A stretch of DNA of 8,832 nt, from assembly GCA_905210875.1 (NCBI GenBank), contig CAJLYN010000083.1, positions 1 to 8,832 on the forward strand, read 5' to 3'. A program made the translations under genes and the position numbers. This stretch comes from an uncultured Bacteroides sp. (GTDB taxonomy: Bacteria > Bacteroidota > Bacteroidia > Bacteroidales > UBA11471). Below, piece after piece: positions 1 through 8,459 of the stretch. Numbering within the stretch: the stretch's first letter is position 1; each line of letters starts with the position of its first letter. The notes below the pieces were generated by a model that worked only from the letters and a program-made list of their open reading frames with translations, had not been told where the DNA came from and ran no database searches.

Positions 1-150
1 GGCTGCCTTATATTGGTCCCCTACTCATTCCCGGGCATCGGCTCTCCCGCGACATGCCACCCTGGTAGAAGAAAACTCCGGCCTGCTCATCACGGCACCG
101 GGGTTTTAACGGCACTCCCTCACAGGCAAGGGGGCGAAGCGACAAGGACT
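1..150. other. Non-coding stretch downstream of queH, no recognised gene
   Basis: I recognise no gene here. The segment is GC-rich and rich in short inverted repeats, for example GGCAT at 34-38 against ATGCC at 54-58. On the minus strand, ACCCC near 101-105 could also pair with GGGGA near 17-21. A 35-codon minus-strand frame (GTG at 115-113, stop TAA at 10-8) is open, but it has no recognisable motif and no supporting start signal. The segment could be the 3' flank of the queH transcript, a structured RNA, or the edge of a gene outside the window. The sequence alone does not decide between these. Confidence 0.3.
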
Positions 151-762
151 TTACTCCTTCGCCGGCGGCTCACCAGTGTGTGCAGCGACAGCCCGCATGC
201 TGTACTCGCACCCGCAATAGGTCTGATTGTAGAAGTCATAAGCGGCAATCAGCTCGCGTCGCCGCTCCTGCAAACCGCCCCGTCGCCAGTTCTGCTCCCA
301 GAAGAGAAGGCCCGGCACCTCACCGGCTGCCACACGGCCGGCCGTGTTGATTTGGTTCAGGTCTTTCCAGCGCGACGAAGCCAGGGTTGTCGTAAAGAGC
401 GTGAAACCGTGGTCGGCCGCATATCGGGCCGCCCGACGCAGACGGGTGGTAAAGCAGCGCAGGCAGCGGGCTCCCCGCTCGGGTTCCCCTTCGAGACCGC
501 ACATCTCGGCCACCCAGCCGTCGTGGTCGTAGTCGTCGTCGACAAAATCGAGCCCCAGCCGCCGGGCATGACGTATGCACTCGGTCTTGCGCCGCTCATA
601 CTCCTCGCGCGGATAAATATTGGGGTTGCAGAAAAAGAGGGTGGGGCGCACACCGTTGTCGAGCAGACACTCGACAATCGCCGACGAACAGGGCGCGCAA
701 CAGCAGTGCAGCAGCACCTCCCGGGCATCGCCCGGCACTTCGAGATGAATCATAGGTTTCAT
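151..762 (-). CDS. queH: Epoxyqueuosine reductase QueH (DUF208 family)
   Basis: QueH carries out the last step of queuosine synthesis, reducing epoxyqueuosine to queuosine in the wobble position of GUN-anticodon tRNAs. It is a cytoplasmic Fe-S enzyme unrelated to the cobalamin-dependent QueG. The 203-residue product shows the family pattern throughout: HCCCAPC at residues 19-25 (paired and spaced cysteines 21, 22 and 25), then FFCNPNIYPREEYERRK at about 43-59, C100-x-x-C103 followed by FTTRL, FTTTLASS at about 123-130, and the terminal YCGC cysteines 183 and 185. Length is normal for the family and the frame is intact. I took the ATG at 762-760. A second in-frame ATG (codon 4, 753-751) is a good alternative, because a TAnnTTTG promoter box ends only 4 bases before the first ATG. 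The gene sits alone, separated from the upstream gene by a hairpin. Confidence 0.93.
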   Translation of the reverse strand: MKPMIHLEVPGDAREVLLHCCCAPCSSAIVECLLDNGVRPTLFFCNPNIYPREEYERRKTECIRHARRLGLDFVDDDYDHDGWVAEMCGLEGEPERGARCLRCFTTRLRRAARYAADHGFTLFTTTLASSRWKDLNQINTAGRVAAGEVPGLLFWEQNWRRGGLQERRRELIAAYDFYNQTYCGCEYSMRAVAAHTGEPPAKE

Positions 763-766
763 GCCG

Positions 767-774
767 CAAAAGTA
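767..774 (-). promoter_or_regulatory. Putative queH -7 box (TACTTTTG)
   Basis: On the minus strand the sequence TACTTTTG matches the Bacteroidota -7 consensus TAnnTTTG exactly. The -33 region, 19 bases upstream at 794-797, reads TGTG and is only a partial match to TTTG. The box ends 4 bases before the first queH ATG, so transcription would begin at or inside the first codons. That implies either a leaderless message or initiation at the ATG at 753-751. Confidence 0.4.
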
Positions 775-807
775 ATCATTTCTCCGCTTTTATCACACCC
801 GTAAAGC

Positions 808-844
808 ATATCGGCAGGCAAGTTTACTTCTTGCCTGCCGGTAT
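808..844. terminator. Long inverted repeat between queH and the MG2-protein gene
   Basis: Arms at 808-822 and 830-844 (core CGGCAGGCAAG / CTTGCCTGCCGG) form a 15-bp stem with one G-T wobble and a 7-base loop. It lies 35 bases past the stop of the minus-strand gene that ends at 880 and before the queH promoter, which is where a terminator for that gene would be. Neither side has a clear run of T, so it is not a textbook intrinsic terminator. It may stall polymerase, stabilise the 3' end, or serve both strands. Confidence 0.5.
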
Positions 845-879
845 CAATCACAATGTTACAGCCCGTGAGGGGTTGCCAC

Positions 880-3393
880 TCACTCGTAGCAGCCGGGCAC
901 GCCGTCGGACGTAAGAGTCTCGGCCGAGATTCTCAGGCGGGTCTCAGAGCTGTTGTTGTAGAACGATACCCAGGCGCGCCCCGTAGAGTCGGTCTTCACA
1001 TCGGGATCCCAGTAGAGGGTGCGGCGGAAGTCCTGCGCATCGGGCAATACGCCCACGCTGTAATCAACATGGAAAAATTCTTCGGGAACGGAATAGCCCT
1101 GCAACGTCGTGGCCCGATACCCTTTTTTATATTTCTTGCGCTCATTGGCTGGATATTCATAGAGACGAATCGCTACATAAGAGGGATACTCGATAATCGA
1201 TATCGTCTTCACATCTTCGGGAAACACATTTAAAAGATTACGGGTCTTATCGAAGCTGTAGTCGCCGCCTTCGTTATATCTGAAAAAACCGAAACGTGCC
1301 CTTTTGCCTTTATATAAATATTGGGAAACCACAGTGTCTTTCTCGTCGGACCAGCTTTCGGAGATGACAAAGAACGGGTTTATCTGTTCGAGCAAATCGG
1401 GTATGCTGCTCGTGGTATAATGGCGCACCTTCGAGTCGATGAGCTTGTCTTCTTCCTCAGCAACGACATATTCGATGGAGACACGACTATCATACCCCTG
1501 TACGCGTTCCGCTTTTACATCGACCTGGGAGAGTTGGCGCACGATGACATCATTGTCAAGGTCGGCATTATCAGAGGTATCGGCAGTTGACATTTCTACC
1601 CTGACCTCTTCGAGGGGGTTCATTATCGTATCGGGCAGCGTCGCCATCAGCGGCGGATAGGCCAAGGCGGGAGGAGAGAAACTCCGGTCGAGCTCTATAC
1701 CGTAGGCCTTATTCTTTTTCTTGCCCCGACGGTTTGTCGTCTGTGTTTGCAATACCAGATTGTTTTTACCCCAAATATCGCTGTCGGAGAGAAAAACAAA
1801 TCCGCCGTCCTCATCGGTAATGGCTTTACCACGACAATTGGTCAAGGGTGAATAAATCCACACCGACAGCTCTACGCCAGCCTTGGCTTTCGCCCCGAAA
1901 AGGTGGTAATCATATACATTTCCCTTGACCACGATACCCTCCTCGACAAAATGCTCAGGCTCGAAGGGTTCCACTCCGGCCTGCTGCCGCCACTCGTAGC
2001 GGCGCCAGCCCTGCACCAGCATGAGCAGGTCGAGGTCTTCGCGATGGCGGCGGTCGTCGGCCTCGAAATAGTAGGGAATATCTTCGATGTAGCCTTTGAG
2101 GTCGGACTCCAACAGGAGGTTGCTCACCACCTGACTTTGATAATAGGTGGGCACCTCGGTGGCATAATCGCGCACCGACAGGGAGAAGTTGCCCTCAACG
2201 GGATTGCCCCGCTCGTCGCTCATCGTAAAGCTGAGGTTCACGCGCTCCATCGGCGCATAAAAAGGTTTCAGAGAATCGACGGTAATGACAATCTGACGGT
2301 CGCCCCGGTGGAAAGCCAGCCGCTCGGCCAGGACTTCACCCTGCGAGGTGAAAAGGGTGATTTGCTGCACCCCGGCCGGGAAATTATCTTTCGGGAGCGA
2401 GAACGACACGAGTGTGTCGCGCCGCATGTCGACCAGTTCAAACGTATGCGCCAGTCCGCGGCAAGCCACCATCAGTCCCACAAGTTGTCCTTCGGTAGCA
2501 GCACTGCGGCGCAGGGTGAGCGACACCTCCTCGCCATGCAGGTTATCGACCGTCATCGTATATCCTTGGGGCTTGGCCGCCGGCAAGGTAAAAGACCTCT
2601 GCGACCCGCCGTCCGAAATCTTCACCTTACAGGATTCGTTGCCGGGGGTAACGACAAAACGCCCCATGCCGTTATGTTGCGTGGTAAACGTTGTCAGCAA
2701 TCGGTCGTTGGCATCGTAAACACCACCCGAGAGGGCCACGCCACGCCCCAGCTTGTCGGTCGCCTTGAAGGCAACCACCGAGGGAAGCCCCGCTACCAGC
2801 ACGCCTCCCTCGGGATAGAACGAGAGATTCAGCGCCTCCATGTCGGGCTGCTTCTGGCGATAGTCGGGAAGCCTGAACGAACGGGCATAATGGGTGATTC
2901 TGTGGTTATACTCGCCGTCTGTCTCCGGGCGGTCAAAAACGGGGAAGACCCGCGAAAACACCGTACCCTCCCAGTTGAGCATGGCCCGTGTATAGGCCCG
3001 CACCTCATAGAATCCGCCGATGAGCGTCGACCCGGCGAGCAGGAACTCACCGTGGCACTTGCCATCGACAATTTTCAGCTTCTTGGTCTCGACGACACGA
3101 CCCTCGGGCGTCAGCAACTCGACATAAAGCACCCGGCTCAACTCGGTAGGGCGCAACTGGGGCGCCGCCACCACATAGGCCTTGAACCACATGGTCTCAC
3201 CCAGGAAATAACCCGTGTTGTCGAAGTGCAGGTAGACCTTCTCCTGCACGTTATAGCGGCCGAAGTGGTTATACGCCTCGACCAGCCGGGCCATAGATGC
3301 CAGCACACTGTCGGGAAAAGCCGGCTGTGCCGAAGCCGACAAGGACGAAATAACAAGTAACGTAAGAATCCAAGAAAAACGCCGAAAATTCAT
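880..3393 (-). CDS. Exported MG2-domain / TonB-plug-like protein of Bacteroidota
   Basis: This is an 837-residue secreted protein of a large Bacteroidota family, often annotated as MG2 domain or TonB-dependent receptor plug domain protein. Its exact role is unknown, and I see no beta-barrel region. A type I signal peptide is clear: NFRR, a hydrophobic stretch (WILTLLVISSL), and cleavage after SASA before QP at about residue 22. An alpha-2-macroglobulin-type MG2 domain begins at about residue 52 (KVYLHFD, FLGETMWFKAYV). A middle section includes SFYPEGG and LSVRDYA, then a carboxypeptidase-regulatory-like segment (VVKGNVYDYHLFGAKAKAGV, then TDEDGGF). A plug-like segment follows (SIPDLLEQI ... 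FPEDVKTISIIEYPS), and a terminal macroglobulin-like domain starts at about residue 790 (RRTLYWDPDV, FYNNS). I chose ATG at 3393-3391; an in-frame TTG two codons upstream (3399) is less likely. No promoter is obvious; the tracrRNA terminator lies upstream. The frame is intact. Confidence 0.85.
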   Translation of the reverse strand: MNFRRFSWILTLLVISSLSASAQPAFPDSVLASMARLVEAYNHFGRYNVQEKVYLHFDNTGYFLGETMWFKAYVVAAPQLRPTELSRVLYVELLTPEGRVVETKKLKIVDGKCHGEFLLAGSTLIGGFYEVRAYTRAMLNWEGTVFSRVFPVFDRPETDGEYNHRITHYARSFRLPDYRQKQPDMEALNLSFYPEGGVLVAGLPSVVAFKATDKLGRGVALSGGVYDANDRLLTTFTTQHNGMGRFVVTPGNESCKVKISDGGSQRSFTLPAAKPQGYTMTVDNLHGEEVSLTLRRSAATEGQLVGLMVACRGLAHTFELVDMRRDTLVSFSLPKDNFPAGVQQITLFTSQGEVLAERLAFHRGDRQIVITVDSLKPFYAPMERVNLSFTMSDERGNPVEGNFSLSVRDYATEVPTYYQSQVVSNLLLESDLKGYIEDIPYYFEADDRRHREDLDLLMLVQGWRRYEWRQQAGVEPFEPEHFVEEGIVVKGNVYDYHLFGAKAKAGVELSVWIYSPLTNCRGKAITDEDGGFVFLSDSDIWGKNNLVLQTQTTNRRGKKKNKAYGIELDRSFSPPALAYPPLMATLPDTIMNPLEEVRVEMSTADTSDNADLDNDVIVRQLSQVDVKAERVQGYDSRVSIEYVVAEEEDKLIDSKVRHYTTSSIPDLLEQINPFFVISESWSDEKDTVVSQYLYKGKRARFGFFRYNEGGDYSFDKTRNLLNVFPEDVKTISIIEYPSYVAIRLYEYPANERKKYKKGYRATTLQGYSVPEEFFHVDYSVGVLPDAQDFRRTLYWDPDVKTDSTGRAWVSFYNNSSETRLRISAETLTSDGVPGCYE

Positions 3394-3470
3394 AGGCAAA
3401 CATTTTTCTTAAAGAAAAGAAAAAATTTTACATTTTGCGCCGAAACACCTTGAATTTATAAAATATTAAT

Positions 3471-3505
3471 AATAAAAAGCGAGGGACACTGCAAGCAGCG
3501 CCCCC
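3471..3505 (-). terminator. Intrinsic terminator of the tracrRNA
   Basis: Read on the minus strand, GGGGCGCTGC (3504-3495) and GCAGTGTCCC (3492-3483) pair over 10 positions with two G-U wobbles. If the closing C-G opens, the loop is CUUG, a stable tetraloop. After TCGC comes TTTTT (3478-3474), then TATT-rich sequence. It ends the tracrRNA and keeps that transcript from entering the minus-strand MG2-protein gene that starts 78 bases further on. Confidence 0.8.
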
Positions 3506-3559
3506 ACTCAGAATGTTTTCACAACGGAATAATCCTTATTGTGAATTGCTTCAAAATTG
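3471..3559 (-). ncRNA. tracrRNA for the type II-C system
   Basis: This RNA pairs with the repeat part of the crRNA and anchors the duplex in Cas9. On the minus strand, 3563-3538 is a degenerate anti-repeat: the core ACAATTTTGA-AGCAATT-CACAA matches the array repeat (ACAATTTTGAAAGCAATTTACAAC) with one missing base and a few mismatches, as expected for an imperfect repeat:anti-repeat duplex. Next comes AAGGATTATTCCGTTGTG, a short GGA/UCC nexus-like hairpin followed by a single-stranded stretch typical of Bacteroidota II-C tracrRNAs. After GAAAACATTCTGAGTG there is a GC-rich terminal hairpin and a T run. A promoter lies immediately upstream. The inferred start is about 3559-3557 and the length about 85-90 bases. 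The start is inferred from promoter spacing, so it may be off by a few bases. It lies divergently upstream of cas9. Confidence 0.87.
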
Positions 3560-3563
3560 TTTT

Positions 3564-3595
3564 CAAATATAGGTATATTAATTTATATTTCCAAA
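3564..3595 (-). promoter_or_regulatory. tracrRNA promoter (TTTG-20-TATATTTG)
   Basis: On the minus strand, TTTG (3595-3592), 20 bases, then TATATTTG (3571-3564) match the Bacteroidota housekeeping promoter consensus at both boxes and in spacing. Transcription is expected to start about 5-7 bases downstream, at the edge of the anti-repeat. The box nearly abuts the anti-repeat, so little or no extra leader precedes it. Confidence 0.8.
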
Positions 3596-3611
3596 CAAAC
3601 AGCACCAGTAT

Positions 3612-3642
3612 TTTGCATTTTATGCTATTCTTCGTATATTTG
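3612..3642 (+). promoter_or_regulatory. cas9-cas1-cas2 operon promoter (TTTG-19-TATATTTG)
   Basis: TTTG at 3612-3615, 19 bases, then TATATTTG at 3635-3642 is an exact match to the Bacteroidota promoter pattern. A start at about 3648 leaves an AT-rich leader of roughly 18 bases (AATATTTATCAATAAACC) before the cas9 ATG. It has no Shine-Dalgarno sequence, as is usual in this phylum. The -33 box is 16 bases from that of the oppositely directed tracrRNA promoter, so the two could be regulated jointly. Confidence 0.8.
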
Positions 3643-3665
3643 AGAAGAATATTTATCAATAAACC

Positions 3666-6600
3666 ATGAAAAACATATTAGGACTGGATCTTGGCTCAGG
3701 CAGTATCGGGTGGGCCGTTATCAAAGAAGACGAAAACAACCGTGTCATTATGGGATTAGGCTCCCGCATCATACCCCTGTCGGTCGACGATGCCACCCAA
3801 TTTACCCAAGGAAAAAGCATTACCAAGAATGCCGACCGGACGGCAAACCGCACCCAAAGGAAGGGATACGACCGCCATCAGTTGCGCCGGAAGGCCCTCA
3901 CTCAATATCTTCACCAGCTGGGCATGACACCCGACGAAACACTCATAAAGCTACCTCAACAGGAGCTGTGGGCTCTACGGGCCAAGGCGGCAACCGAAGA
4001 GATAAGCCTCCCCGAATTGGGGAGGGTGCTCTACCACCTCAACCAAAAGCGCGGATACAAATCGGGGAAGGCCGATTTTCAGGACAAAAAAAGTTCGGCA
4101 TATCTCTCGGCCGTGAGCGACCGCTACAAAGAGTTGCAGGAGTGCGGGCTCACCATCGGGCAGAAATTCCATGCCGAGTTGAAAGCCGACCCCTCCTATC
4201 GTTGCAAAGACAGAGTCTACCCGCGCAAGGCCTACATCGAAGAGTTTGACCGCATCATGGCCTGCCAGCGCCGCTACCACAACACACTCACCGACGAGCA
4301 CATCGACAACCTGCGCAACCGCATCATATACTACCAGCGCCCCCTGAAATCGTGCAAACATCTGGTCGGCGAATGCACACTGGCTCAAATGGTCTACACA
4401 CTCCCCGACGGCTCGACAAAAGCACGACCGGTAAAGGTCGCACCCAAAAGTTCTCCGCTCTTCCAGCTATGCAAGATATGGGAGAGCATCAACCACCTCA
4501 CCCTGCAACGCGGACGGGAAACCCTGAAAATAACCCCGGCCCAGCGGCAAGCGCTCTTCACACACCTCAACAGCAACGAGAAGCTGAAACTCACCGACCT
4601 GCAAAAGATACTGGGCATCACCAAACGCGACGGCTGGTGGGCCGGCGAGTCGATGAAGGCCGGCCTGCAAGGCAACACCACGGTTGTCGCCCTGCAAAAG
4701 ATTCTGAAAACCCACCCCGATGCCGAAACATTGCTGCGCTTCGACCTGCACACCCGCACGATAGAGATGGCCGACCCCGACACCGGCGAAATAGCCTCGC
4801 AACTCGTCGTCGACCCAGCCATTGAGCAAGAGCCCCTGTACCAGCTGTGGCACACACTCTACTCGGTAAGCGACATCGACACGCTCGACCGCATTCTCAA
4901 AAAGAAATTTCACATCGACGACGATGCCATGCGCGAAGCACTGATAAAACTCGATTTTACCAAAGCCGGCTACGGCAACCTGTCGAGTCTTGCCATGCGC
5001 CGCATACTGCCCTACCTGCGGCAAGGCTATGTCTACTCCGATGCCTGTTTCATGGCCGGCTACAATCACAGCCGGTCGCTCACCCGCGAAGAGAACCTGG
5101 CCCGGGAGTTGTCGACACACCTGGCGCCTCTGTCCAAAGGCGAACTGCGACAGCCCATCGTCGAGAAAATTCTCAACCAGATGGTCAACGTCGTTAACGC
5201 TCTCGTCGACCGATACGGGCCTTTCGACGAAATACGCGTAGAGCTGGCCCGGGAACTGCAACAGAGTCGGGAAGACCGGGAAAAAACCTACAAAAACAAT
5301 CTGAACCGCCAAAAAGAGAACGAAAAAGCCGCACAGCGAATCATCGAGGAGGGTGTAACCCCCACACGCACCGGCATACAGAAATACCGGCTATACGAGG
5401 AGAGTCATCACCGATGCATCTACTGCGGTAAAGACATCAGCCTGAAAGCTTTCCTGTCGGGCTACGACACCGAGGTCGAACACATCATTCCCCGTTCGCT
5501 CTACTTCGACGACAGTTTCAACAACAAAGTGTGCGCCTGCCGTGCCTGCAACCAGGCGAAAAACAACCGCACCGCCTACGACTACATGAGCAGTCTGCCC
5601 GACGAGAAGTTCCAAGACTATCTCTCGCGCATAAAAGAGATGCTTGAAAAACAGGAGATCTCCAAGACCAAATACCAGTATCTGCTCATGCCTGAAAAGG
5701 AAATCCCACAAGACTTTCTCAACCGGCAGATGCGCGAGAGCCAGTACATCTCGCGCAAAGCCCTTGCCATGCTGCACGAGATATGCCACCATGCCTATGC
5801 CACCAGCGGCTCGGTAACCGCCTTCCTGCGCCGGGTATGGGGGTGGGACACGGTCCTGCACGACCTCAACATAGAGCGATACCGTGCCGGCAACCTCACC
5901 GAGATGCGCACCATCAACAACCGTCCTACGGAGTGCATCAAAGATTGGACCAAGCGGCTCGACCACCGTCACCACGCCATCGACGCCCTGGCCGTGGCCT
6001 GCACCCGCCAGGGATACATACAACGCATCAACACCCTTGCCAATCACAAAGACGAGGAGTTGTCGCTCGAACGCTACATACAGCTGCAACCCCACTTCTC
6101 CCACGCCGAAGTCTCTGCCGCCGTAGAGAAAATACTCGTCTCGTTCAAAGCCGGCAAACGGGTAGCTACCCCGGGGAAACGCTACATCTACCGCGGAGGC
6201 CGGCGCACCCTGGCCCAAGAGGGCATCGTCGTGCCCCGTGGCGCCCTGAGCGAACAAAGTGTATATGGAAAAATATCGCGATACGACAAAGACAAAAAAG
6301 GCAAGGTCTCCTTCCGCGAAGAATATGTTCTGAAATATCCCGTTGAAGGCATCGATGCCAAAACAGTAGGCAGCGTGGTCGACGCCGGCATACGGCGGCT
6401 CCTGCAACAACGGCTCGACGAGTACGGAGGCAACGCCAAGAAAGCCTTCGCCACACCCGTCTACACGGTCAACGGATTTCCTATCCGCACCGTGCGCTGC
6501 TTTACCGGCCTCAAAGCCGTCGCCCCGGTACGATACAATGCGTCGGGAGAGGCCATCGGTTTCGTCAAGCCGGGCAACAACCACCACGTCGCCATCTATG

Positions 6601-7081
6601 CCGACCGCGACGGCAACCTGCACGAGCATGTCGTTACCTTCTGGCACGCTGTCGAGCGCAAGATACATCGGCTGCCTGTCGTCATCGAACACCCCGATGC
6701 CGTGTGGGATTCACTGCCCGACGGACTGTCGGAGGAGTTCATGCAACAGCTGCCCGACGCCACCTGGCAACTGCAACTCTCGATGCAACAGAACGAAATG
6801 TTTATACTCGGTATGCCCCACGACCTCTATGCCGATGCCATGGAAAACCGCGACCATGCTCTGCTGAGCCGTTACCTCTACCGGGTACAGAAACTCTCCA
6901 TGAAATATTACGCTTTCCGTCTTCACATCGAGACTTCCGTCGATGACAAATATGATGGGAAGGAAAATAAAATATTATCTCAACAGATGGGAAAATTAAA
7001 AAGCATACGAAGCATAGGTGCTTTATATGCGCAGAATCCCCACAAAGTGCGCATCTCTTCCACCGGCGAAATCGACGAAGC

Positions 7082-7085
<4 letters not shown>
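3666..7085 (+). CDS. cas9: Type II-C CRISPR RNA-guided endonuclease Cas9
   Basis: This protein cuts DNA matching the crRNA spacer, using RuvC and HNH nuclease domains. The 1139-residue product has RuvC-I at the N-terminus (LGLDLGSGSIGWAV, catalytic D8) and an arginine-rich bridge helix at about 58-78 (RTANRTQRKGYDRHQLRRK). The recognition lobe runs to about 510. RuvC-II is IRVELAREL with E526. The HNH domain has EVEHIIPRS with H606 and N629 in CNQAKNNRT, 23 residues apart as in Neisseria Cas9. Two CxxC pairs (584/587 and 625/628) suggest a zinc ribbon. RuvC-III is DHRHHAIDALAVA with H770 and D773. After that come VPRGALSEQSVYGKI at about 855-870 and a PAM-interacting region with FVKPGNNHHVAIY near 966-978. 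All catalytic residues are present and the C-terminus is intact (KVRISSTGEI). Size is close to Neisseria Cas9 (1082) and well below the roughly 1400 residues common in Bacteroidota. It is first in the operon and overlaps cas1 by 4 bases. Confidence 0.98.
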
Positions 7086-8352
<1,267 letters not shown>

Positions 8353-8356
8353 AAAC

Positions 8357-8392
8357 AAAAAGAGGCCTTTCCCCGAGGGAAGGTCTCTTTTT
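8357..8392. terminator. Bidirectional intrinsic terminator between cas2 and the array
   Basis: AAAAAGAG at 8357-8364 pairs with CTCTTTTT at 8385-8392. The stem continues through a G-T wobble, CCTT/AAGG, one bulged T and CCC/GGG, with loop CGA at 8374-8376. Runs of T follow the stem on both strands. It would end the cas operon on the plus strand and pre-crRNA arriving from the array on the minus strand. Confidence 0.8.
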
Positions 8393-8459
8393 ATCGAATA
8401 CTTTTTCTTTTCTAAATCACTACACAAACAGCTGATAAATAGCGACCTATACACATCGA
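8393..8459. other. AT-rich gap between terminator and first repeat
   Basis: This 67-base stretch has no gene and no promoter matching TAnnTTTG in the plus direction, so it does not look like an array leader. Because the array reads on the minus strand, this is best regarded as the trailer end of the array. No convincing degenerate repeat is visible in it. Confidence 0.5.

Noticed and set aside
13..804. Long plus-strand open frame antisense to queH
   Set aside because: It runs opposite a clear QueH gene with all family cysteines, has no recognisable domain, and reflects GC-rich codon bias.
1903..3360. 485-codon plus-strand open frame
   Set aside because: It is antisense to the MG2-domain gene, which has a signal peptide and family motifs; the plus frame product is His/Arg-rich and unlike any family.
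3397..3399. TTG start for the MG2-domain protein
   Set aside because: An ATG two codons downstream gives a normal signal peptide start and is the more usual codon.
5391..6692. 433-codon minus-strand open frame inside cas9
   Set aside because: It mirrors the HNH, RuvC-III and later Cas9 coding region; the product is low-complexity Val/Gly-rich with no motif.
8431..8459. Possible degenerate repeat starting GCTGATAAAT before the first repeat
   Set aside because: Only the first four bases match the repeat and the distance to the next repeat (29) is too short for a 47-base repeat plus spacer.
8393..8459. Array leader on the plus strand
   Set aside because: There is no TAnnTTTG promoter in this direction, and the anti-repeat and repeat orientation both indicate minus-strand crRNA.
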